A DNA stretch of 64,000 nucleotides from TOLSYN sp963849065 (GTDB lineage: Bacteria > Acidobacteriota > Terriglobia > Terriglobales > Acidobacteriaceae): positions 124,001 through 188,000 of the forward strand of contig CAWKFM010000001.1 of assembly GCA_963849065.1 (NCBI GenBank). The letters are read 5' to 3'. This document shows, one piece after another, positions 57,870 to 64,000 of the stretch; positions within the stretch are counted from its first letter, which is position 1, and every line of letters starts with the position of its first letter. The position numbers and the translations under genes are program-made. Under the pieces are notes generated by a model. The model was not told the DNA's origin and ran no database searches. It saw nothing but the letters and a program-made list of their open reading frames with translations.

Positions 57870-59285
57870 ATGTCAGAAGCACGAGTGGAACCACAGCAAC
57901 GGCCGGCCAGCGGAGCCGCCCTGCTGGTGCTGGTAGGACTGGGAGTTGCCTTTGCCTTGCTGGTGGCGCTGCTGGCTGCCGCCAAGACGCATTCCGGACC
58001 CATCTACGGCGAGGCCAACATGCTGTACACGGCGCTGGTGCTCTATGCCGGCGCGGCCACCCTGTACATGGGATACGGCGTGACCGGGATCGAGCGCTAC
58101 GTCAACTCTGCCACGCTGCTGACGGCTCTCGGATTTGCAGCCAATACCGCGGCGGTGGCACACCGCTGGGTGATTGCCGGCCGTCCTCCCTTCTCCAACA
58201 TGTACGAGATGCTGCTGAGCTTCGTCTGGACCCTCGGCCTTCTGACCCTCATCGCCGAGAGGGCCTACAAAGTCAAGATCATCGGATCGATCACCATGCC
58301 GATTACGGTCGTCTCCGTGATCCTCATGCAACTGCTGAATAGTGAAGTCCGTCCGCTGGTTCCGGCTCTGCAGTCCACCTGGTTGCAGGTGCATGTGACT
58401 CTGGCCATGCTCTCCTATGCCGCTTGCGCGGTCAGCTTTGCCCTGGCCACCATGTTCCTGGTTCAGGACAACATGAAGACCGAGTCCTTCCAGGCCATCA
58501 CCTCGGTGGGAATGATCGCCGTGTATCTGTCGATCCTGGCGACGCGCTTCCGCTCCGGCGCCCTGGCGGTGACTGCCTATGATCTGGAACAGAAGACAGA
58601 GGTGATGATTTCGCGTGGGCATCCGCTGTTCATCCGGATTCCCGATCTCGGTTGGCTCTTTATGCTCATTCTGCTCTCGGCCTTGGCGCCCCTGCTGATT
58701 TACGTCGCGGGAAGGCTGAAGAAGGACGATTCGTTGTTTGACACCGCCAGCAAGGCCATGTTCATCACCATGCTGCTGCAGGTGGTGGGACTGGCCATCT
58801 TTGTTGCCCGGGTCAAGAACGGGCAGTACGGGACGCCGGAGGCGGATGGTCTGTACGCGACGGCACTGCCGGCCAATCCGTTCCTGCTTTCCGGCATGGT
58901 GGGCGGAATCGTCGCCGGCCTCCTCTACCTCCTGCTGCTGTGGCGTCGCGAGGGTTTGCAGAAGATGATGCCTCCGGCCGACGACCTGGACCGCGTGACC
59001 TACAAGATCATCTGCATCGCTTTCCCGCTGCTCACCCTGATGATTGCCGCCGGCGCCTACTGGGCCAACCAGACCTGGGGAAGCTACTGGAGCTGGGACC
59101 CGAAGGAAACCTGGGCGGCCATCACCTGGCTGGTCTACGCAGGCTACCTCCATATGCGCATCACCCGTGGCTGGAAGGGACGCCGCGCCGCCTGGTTTGC
59201 CATTCTGGGCTTTGGCGTGGTCATCTTCACCTTCTTCGGTGTGACCTATCTGTTGCCCGGTCTGCACGCCTACGCCGCAGGCTGA
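57870..59285 (+). CDS. ccsA: Cytochrome c biogenesis protein CcsA (ResC), haem-handling WWD protein
   Basis: The product is 471 residues, with AGGAG ten bases before the ATG. About a dozen helices. The WWD-type periplasmic haem-binding motif is seen at the C-terminal side: TWGSYWSWDPKETWAAITWL. Histidines flanking it in family members have counterparts in AHRWVIAG (near residue 92) and YLHMRITRG. NMYEMLLSFVWTLGL is another family stretch. An inserted central part (residues about 215-345, with extra helices) makes it longer than the ~320-residue minimal CcsA. Works with ResB. A strong hairpin follows. Confidence 0.93.
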   Translation: MSEARVEPQQRPASGAALLVLVGLGVAFALLVALLAAAKTHSGPIYGEANMLYTALVLYAGAATLYMGYGVTGIERYVNSATLLTALGFAANTAAVAHRWVIAGRPPFSNMYEMLLSFVWTLGLLTLIAERAYKVKIIGSITMPITVVSVILMQLLNSEVRPLVPALQSTWLQVHVTLAMLSYAACAVSFALATMFLVQDNMKTESFQAITSVGMIAVYLSILATRFRSGALAVTAYDLEQKTEVMISRGHPLFIRIPDLGWLFMLILLSALAPLLIYVAGRLKKDDSLFDTASKAMFITMLLQVVGLAIFVARVKNGQYGTPEADGLYATALPANPFLLSGMVGGIVAGLLYLLLLWRREGLQKMMPPADDLDRVTYKIICIAFPLLTLMIAAGAYWANQTWGSYWSWDPKETWAAITWLVYAGYLHMRITRGWKGRRAAWFAILGFGVVIFTFFGVTYLLPGLHAYAAG

Positions 59286-59302
59286 TGCAGGCTAGACTCA
59301 AA

Positions 59303-59334
59303 AGAGGCCACCGCGCTCAGTCGCGGTGGCCTCT
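59303..59334 (+). terminator. Hairpin after resB-ccsA
   Basis: Perfect 13-bp stem AGAGGCCACCGCG / CGCGGTGGCCTCT with a 6-base loop, 17 bases after the ccsA stop, followed by CCTCTG. It separates the assembly genes from the two-component pair. Confidence 0.65.
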
Positions 59335-59446
59335 CCTCTGCCCTTCGGCATTTTCTGTCTTGCCAGCTTCCCATCCCTGCTTGAAGTCTGGAGCAGTGCA
59401 TCCTGATAATTGAGATATGATCTTTACGTTCCTTTAGGAGAATTTT

Positions 59447-60502
59447 GTGAGTCGGGTTCGGCTGAACTGGCAAATCAAAACTCTACTGCCGGTGGCCGTT
59501 GTGCTGGTCAACGGCCTGCTCCTGTTTGCCCTGGTAACCCTGACTTTGCAGGACCCGGCGCGCCATCAGGTGCTGGCCGTGGGCGTCGCCGGAGCCGTGG
59601 TCATCTGCGCCGTGCTCTTCATGGTGTTGGCCGTGGTGATCCACCGCCCCATGCTGGAGCTGCAGCACAAGATCGCCCAGGTGCAAGCCGGCGACCTTTT
59701 TGTGCGGGTTGAGTTTGCCGACCGCAACGACGAAATCGGCGACCTTGGCCGCCATTTCAATGACATGGTTCAGCAGCTGCGCGAGAGCCGTGAGGAGATC
59801 GAACGCCTGCACCGCACCCAGTTCTCCCGCGCCGAGCATCTGGCGACCCTGGGCGAGATGGCGGCGGGCCTGGCCCATGAGATTCGCAACCCGCTGGCCG
59901 GCATCGCCGGGGTCATGGAGATCGTCGGGCGCGATCTGCCCCCCGACTCTCCGGCCGTCGAGGTACTCGGCGAGGTGCGGCACGAGGTGCTTCACATCAA
60001 CCGGATCGTCAGCGAGCTGCTGGAAATTGCGCGTCCCAAGCCGCCGGTCTATCAGATGGGAAACCTGATAGCGGTGGCCGAGCACGCCACCCTGTTCGCG
60101 CGCGACCAGGCTACGGCCCGCCACGTGACGATGGAGGTGGTCAACGACGAGCCTCTGCCGGAGCTGGAGTTTGACAGCGGGCAGATTCACCAGGTGTTAT
60201 TGAACCTTCTGCTGAATGCGGTGCAGGCCTGTAGTGAAGGCGGCAGTGTCCGCGTCGAGTTCGCCTCCGATGAAAAGACGGTCACCGTCAGCGTCAGCGA
60301 CACCGGCAAGGGAATTGCCCCGGCGGTGCTGCCGAATATCTTCCGCCCATTTTTTACTACCAAGGGCGACGGCACCGGGCTGGGGCTTTCGCTGGCGCGC
60401 CGAATCGTGGAAGATCATGGAGGACGGCTGGAGGCCACCAGCGAGTTGGGCAAGGGGAGCTGCTTCACTTTGACCCTTCCGAAAATCAGGCCGCAAGAGT
60501 AA
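59447..60502 (+). CDS. Sensor histidine kinase (HAMP-HisKA-HATPase)
   Basis: The product is 351 residues; GTG start with AGGAG seven bases upstream. Two closely spaced membrane helices (about residues 13-35 and 45-67) leave almost no periplasmic sensor, so it probably senses within the membrane or through partners. The HAMP region ends in DEIGDLGRHFNDM; the H-box is AAGLAHEIRNPLAGI (phospho-accepting His), the N-box LLNLLLNAVQA, and the G-boxes DTGKGI and GTGLGLSLARRI. Its partner regulator follows after 88 bases. Placement between ccsA and hemA suggests control of cytochrome or haem genes, by context only. Confidence 0.93.
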   Translation: MSRVRLNWQIKTLLPVAVVLVNGLLLFALVTLTLQDPARHQVLAVGVAGAVVICAVLFMVLAVVIHRPMLELQHKIAQVQAGDLFVRVEFADRNDEIGDLGRHFNDMVQQLRESREEIERLHRTQFSRAEHLATLGEMAAGLAHEIRNPLAGIAGVMEIVGRDLPPDSPAVEVLGEVRHEVLHINRIVSELLEIARPKPPVYQMGNLIAVAEHATLFARDQATARHVTMEVVNDEPLPELEFDSGQIHQVLLNLLLNAVQACSEGGSVRVEFASDEKTVTVSVSDTGKGIAPAVLPNIFRPFFTTKGDGTGLGLSLARRIVEDHGGRLEATSELGKGSCFTLTLPKIRPQE

Positions 60503-60590
60503 AATCAGACACCCGGACTTTATAAATGGCCTCCACCCGTTGTGGGACTCCGTGGTACTCTCAAAAGCCGACCCTGAGTAATTGATCCAG

Positions 60591-62078
60591 ATGCCGAGCG
60601 AAAAAATTCTAATCGTCGATGACGAAAAATTAGTCCGGTGGTCCCTGCGCCAGAAGTGCGAAGAGTGGGGCTACCAGGTGTCGGAGGCCGAGACCGGCAC
60701 GGACGGCTTACGTCTGGCCCGCAACGAATCTCCCGATCTGGTTCTGCAGGACGTGCGCCTGCCGGACATGAACGGATTGGAGGTGCTGCAGCGCCTGAAG
60801 CAGGCGGGCGACGCCCGCGCCGTCATCATGATCACCGCCGATCCTCAACTGGAGGACGTGAAGCTGGCCCTCAAGCAGGGCGCCTACGACTTCATCGGCA
60901 AGCCGATCGATTACGACGAGCTGCGCGTGGCTGTCAAGAATGCGCTGGAAGCCACCCAGCTGCGCTCGGAAAACGAGACGCTGAAGAAGGAAGTGCTACA
61001 GCGCCGCCGCGCCGCCTATCACGACGTGGTGGGCGAGTCGCAGCGCATGCAAGACCTGATGTCGTTCGTCAACAAGGTCGCCTCCAGCGAAGCCACCACC
61101 ATTCTCATCCAGGGCGAAAGCGGCACCGGCAAGGACCTGATCTCGCGCGCCATCCACTTTGAGAGCCGCAGAAAAGACAAGCCGCTTATCATCATCAACT
61201 GTTCGGCCATTCCCGAGACCCTGATGGAGGCCGAGCTCTTCGGCCACGAGAAGGGAGCCTTCACCGACGCCAAGGCGATGAAGAAGGGCTTGTTCGAGCA
61301 GGCCGATGGCGGCACGCTCTTTCTCGATGAAATCGGCGAACTCTCCGGCCTTCTGCAGGCCAAGCTGCTGCGCGTGCTGGAGGAGCAGGTGATTCGCCGG
61401 GTCGGCGGCATCCGGGACCAGGAAGTGGACGTGCGCGTGATTGCCGCCAGCAATCGCGACCTGGAGCGCGCGGTGCGCGAGGGGACATTCCGCCAGGATC
61501 TGTACTACCGCCTGGCGATCATTTCGCTGTTTTTGCCGCCGCTGCGCGACCGCCGCGAAGACATTTTGCCGCTGGTAAGTTTTTTCATCGAGCGCTACAA
61601 CCGGCGCTTCCGCAAAAACGTGCGCGGCATCAGCCCGGAGACCAGCGTTCTGCTGACCAAGTACGATTGGCCGGGCAACGTGCGCGAGCTGAAAAATGCC
61701 ATCGAGCGCGCCATGATTCTGGAAGACGATGACCTGCTGCGCCCGGACTACCTGCCATTTTCCGTGGGTTCGCCGCTCAGCAGTCTGACTGCCTTCGAGC
61801 ACTCTTCGGGCGGTAACGTGGCGGCCGGTGCGGCCGCCGGCGCGGCGCCCGGCTTGCAGCCGCCGGAGTTTCAGGTCGTCAACGGCAAAACCCTGCCCCG
61901 GCTTGCGATTCCTGAGTGCGGCACCAGTCTGGAGGAAATCGAGCACTGCCTGGTTGAAATGGCCATGCAGCAGGCCAACCGAAACCAGACCCAGGCGGCC
62001 AAACTGCTCGACATCAGCCGCGATGCGCTGCGCTATAAGCTGAAAAAGTTTGGCCTGATGCATTCCGAAGAGGAATAA
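60591..62078 (+). CDS. Sigma-54-dependent response regulator (NtrC family)
   Basis: The product is 495 residues from ATG 60591. Receiver domain 1-120: ILIVDDEKLVRWSL acid pair, phospho-acceptor Asp in LVLQDVRLPDMNGLEVL, and a Lys in the IGKPID stretch. AAA+ domain about 140-375: Walker A GESGTGKD, the sigma-54 contact loop reads GAFTDA (usual form GAFTGA; the Asp variant is a known substitution), Walker B GGTLFLDEIGEL. A Gly/Ala-rich linker precedes a Fis-type helix-turn-helix (NRNQTQAAKLLDISRDALRYKLKKFGL). It should activate sigma-54 promoters on phosphorylation by the kinase at 59447. Targets unknown. Confidence 0.94.
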   Translation: MPSEKILIVDDEKLVRWSLRQKCEEWGYQVSEAETGTDGLRLARNESPDLVLQDVRLPDMNGLEVLQRLKQAGDARAVIMITADPQLEDVKLALKQGAYDFIGKPIDYDELRVAVKNALEATQLRSENETLKKEVLQRRRAAYHDVVGESQRMQDLMSFVNKVASSEATTILIQGESGTGKDLISRAIHFESRRKDKPLIIINCSAIPETLMEAELFGHEKGAFTDAKAMKKGLFEQADGGTLFLDEIGELSGLLQAKLLRVLEEQVIRRVGGIRDQEVDVRVIAASNRDLERAVREGTFRQDLYYRLAIISLFLPPLRDRREDILPLVSFFIERYNRRFRKNVRGISPETSVLLTKYDWPGNVRELKNAIERAMILEDDDLLRPDYLPFSVGSPLSSLTAFEHSSGGNVAAGAAAGAAPGLQPPEFQVVNGKTLPRLAIPECGTSLEEIEHCLVEMAMQQANRNQTQAAKLLDISRDALRYKLKKFGLMHSEEE

Positions 62079-62344
62079 GAGAGCGCTCATTGATTCGCTC
62101 TGGAGGCATTTTGTGCCGCTCCGCCTGCGTTTGCACGGTAGGTAAGACTCTGGAAAAACGGATTGGGATGAGGAATCGCCCTCACATCTGAGTCAATTGC
62201 CACACAATTTCGGGCCGGGTCTTGCACAGGCATCGCGTCGCATACCCCTAAATATCTGACTTTTAAACAAGTTATTTTCATCTCCCAGAGACCCTGTTTG
62301 GCAGCCGATGTGCCTTAGTACGTTCGTACTCTCAGGAGACGACC

Positions 62345-63634
62345 GTGGAACCGACGCTGATGGTGATTGGCATTAGTCTTCGCAGCGCCAACTTAGCGCT
62401 GCGCGAGCGCTTCTTGCTCACCACTGCTCAGAAGTCAGAGGCGCTCACCGCTCTGGTGCGCTCGGATGCAATTGATGAGGTCATCGTTCTCTCCAATTGC
62501 AACCGCACGGAGTTTCTGGTTTGGACGCAGGACGCCTCCGAAGCCGCCAACTCGGTTCTCCGTTATCTGACCCGCTCGATCAATTTGAAGCTGATGGAGT
62601 GGTCGAACTACTACCGACTGGTGGGCGATGCCGCCGTGCTGCATGTCCTGCGCGTGGCCTCCGGGATCGACGCTGCCGTGTTTGGCGAGACCGAGGCAAC
62701 CAACTCCCTTCTCGCCGCTTGGCAGCAGGCGCAGCGGGCAAGCACCACGGGACGCTTTCTGGATGCCATGATGACCAAAGCATTCACCGTGGCAAGCCAG
62801 GTTCGCCAGCAATTGGGGACGAGCGCCAATGTGATCACCGTGGCGGAAGCGGCGGTTACCGTGTGCCGCGATGCAGTGGGCGATCTGCACCACAAGCGCG
62901 TGCTGGTTCTAGGAGCCGGACAGATGGCCCTGGCCACCGTGCGCGCATTGCAGAAGGCGGACGCGGGCGCTGTCATGGTCGTGAATCGGAGCTGGGAGCA
63001 TGCCCAGCAGCTGGCACGGCAGTGCGGCGTGAAGGCCGCCCATGCCGAAAATCTCTGGGAGCAGATTCTGCGGGCGGACGTGGTGATCTCGGCGGCTTCG
63101 CAGCGGGTGCTGATTGCGCGCGAAGAGCTGGAAATCCTGATGCGCGAGCGCAAGGACAAGCACATCGTCATTATGGATTTGTCCGTGCCCCGCACCGTGG
63201 ACCCCAAAATCCGCACCCTGGAGGGAGTGGTTGCGCACGATCTCGACGACCTGTGTGCGGCGATGGATCAGAGCGAGCCGCGCCGTACCATGCTTCCGAT
63301 GGCCGAGCGGTTGATCGCCCAGGAGGCCGCGGGCTTCCGCACCAAGCTTCTGTCGGAGTCGGTCCTAACCACCATCTCCGCCATGCGGGAGCGGCTGGAA
63401 ATGATCTGCAAGCAGGAGATGGATCAGTTGCGCGAGCAGTTCGGCCCATTCACCGAGGACCAGGAAGTGGCGCTCTCGACGCTCTCGACGCATATTGCCC
63501 AGCGCATATCGGCGGCTGTGGCGCGGCAGCTGAAGGAAATGCCGGGGCGCAATGAACTGACGGGCGCGCTGCAGCAGCTCTTCCAGCTTGAAGTCGCCAA
63601 ACCGAAGGCCGAAGTCAAGGCTGCAGTTCGGTAG
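62345..63634 (+). CDS. hemA: Glutamyl-tRNA reductase, atypical
   Basis: The product is 429 residues; GTG start behind AGGAG. The catalytic-Cys motif is present as VLSNCNRTEF, and the NADPH-binding domain has VLVLGAGQMALATV and VIMDLSVPRTVDP, so the fold is secure. It reduces glutamyl-tRNA to glutamate-1-semialdehyde, the first step of C5 tetrapyrrole (haem) synthesis. Two normally conserved stretches are unusual: the N-terminal NHKTAP...RE motif is ISLRSANLALRE, and GExQILGQ is GETEATNSL. It may be a divergent second copy devoted to cytochrome haem supply. Nearby resB-ccsA fits this, since hemA and ccsA-type genes are often neighbours in bacteria. Confidence 0.88.
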   Translation: MEPTLMVIGISLRSANLALRERFLLTTAQKSEALTALVRSDAIDEVIVLSNCNRTEFLVWTQDASEAANSVLRYLTRSINLKLMEWSNYYRLVGDAAVLHVLRVASGIDAAVFGETEATNSLLAAWQQAQRASTTGRFLDAMMTKAFTVASQVRQQLGTSANVITVAEAAVTVCRDAVGDLHHKRVLVLGAGQMALATVRALQKADAGAVMVVNRSWEHAQQLARQCGVKAAHAENLWEQILRADVVISAASQRVLIAREELEILMRERKDKHIVIMDLSVPRTVDPKIRTLEGVVAHDLDDLCAAMDQSEPRRTMLPMAERLIAQEAAGFRTKLLSESVLTTISAMRERLEMICKQEMDQLREQFGPFTEDQEVALSTLSTHIAQRISAAVARQLKEMPGRNELTGALQQLFQLEVAKPKAEVKAAVR

Positions 63635-63829
63635 CCCAGGCGCGCCTTTTCTTCACGGCTCTTCGTAATTCCAAATCGAAACAAAATCTCTCTGTTACTG
63701 ATCCGGGACAGGCGCCCTCATAAGTTGAGCCGTTCCCCGTGTCGTTGCGCCGCTCGGCTGCCGTTGTAAGGAGCAGGAGCTGCGCGTCGGGCGCCCACAC
63801 TTCTGCCGGCCCGACCAGGAGAGAAAAGA

Positions 63830-64000
63830 ATGAAGCGGAGAACGTTGCTGTTTGTCTTTGTATTGTGCGCCGCCGCGCTGACGCAGGCGCAAAGCCGGTG
63901 GTCTTTCAAGGGTACCGTGGTCCGGATGCGAATGACCAACTGCGTTGCCTCGAGCGGTTTCAAAGCGTCTTTCCAGGCGGTTCCAATGTCGGGCATGAGC
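63830..64000 (+). CDS. Partial secreted hypothetical protein, cut by the right edge
   Basis: An ATG nine bases after AGGAG opens a frame that continues to the end of the window (57 codons). The N-terminus MKRRTLLFVFVLCAAALTQA is a signal peptide, followed by WSFKGTVVRMRMTNC. I recall similar short secreted acidobacterial proteins beginning GTVVxMxMxxC of unknown function. The rest lies outside the window. Confidence 0.65.
   Translation, partial: MKRRTLLFVFVLCAAALTQAQSRWSFKGTVVRMRMTNCVASSGFKASFQAVPMSGMS

Noticed and set aside
57873..59267. 464-codon minus-strand frame
   Set aside because: Mirror of ccsA, rich in Gly, His and Gln as expected for an antisense frame of a membrane protein gene.
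60996..62090. 364-codon minus-strand frame
   Set aside because: Mirror of the sigma-54 regulator gene.

Overview
The window looks like chromosome from an acidobacterium (Terriglobia-like). This is inferred from its style, not from a marker gene: moderately high GC, secreted proteins built from chitobiase-C-terminal-like (CHB_HEX) and NHL repeats, a very large repeat-bearing sedolisin, several TTG/GTG starts behind strong Shine-Dalgarno sequences, and system II (ResB/CcsA) cytochrome c assembly. No rRNA, tRNA or CRISPR array was seen.

Layout. 1-2341 is a decayed accessory zone: a partial helix-turn-helix-like gene running off the left edge, a frameshifted tyrosine-recombinase fragment and a few very small genes. 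2342-9624 holds an 8-heme secreted cytochrome with eight CHB_HEX repeats, a membrane-anchored TPR protein and a GT-C-like membrane protein. 9872-23320 is the centrepiece, with all genes on the + strand: a 16-heme cytochrome, a beta-propeller protein, three secreted tetraheme cytochromes (two almost identical) plus a broken fourth copy, a parvulin/SurA-like prolyl isomerase, a 617-residue predicted outer-membrane beta-barrel, a second propeller protein and an 11-12-heme cytochrome. I read this as an extracellular electron-transfer locus, possibly one making cytochrome filaments from an OmcE-like tetraheme subunit.

23450-46949 is rich in polytopic GT-C-like membrane proteins (four paralogues of one D-x-W/DGR family, a tandem TMTC-like pair of which one is internally deleted, and an ArnT/PMT-like protein). 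Among them sit a carbamoyltransferase cassette (SxtI/J/K-like plus two SGNH proteins, one without its usual catalytic Asp), a secreted NHL/Ig protein pair, two decayed genes, and an intact IS1634-like element inserted at a stop codon. 47160-52616 encodes a giant secreted sedolisin with Ig, CHB_HEX and CARDB repeats.

53486-64000 is more housekeeping-like and again cytochrome-related: a second TPR anchor protein, a UDP-galactopyranose-mutase-like flavoprotein, ResB and CcsA, a histidine kinase, a sigma-54 response regulator, an atypical glutamyl-tRNA reductase (haem synthesis), and the start of a secreted protein at the right edge. Together the window supplies haem synthesis, haem attachment, cytochromes, a candidate outer-membrane conduit, and folding and surface-modification functions. 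The link between the parts is inferred from proximity and was not tested.
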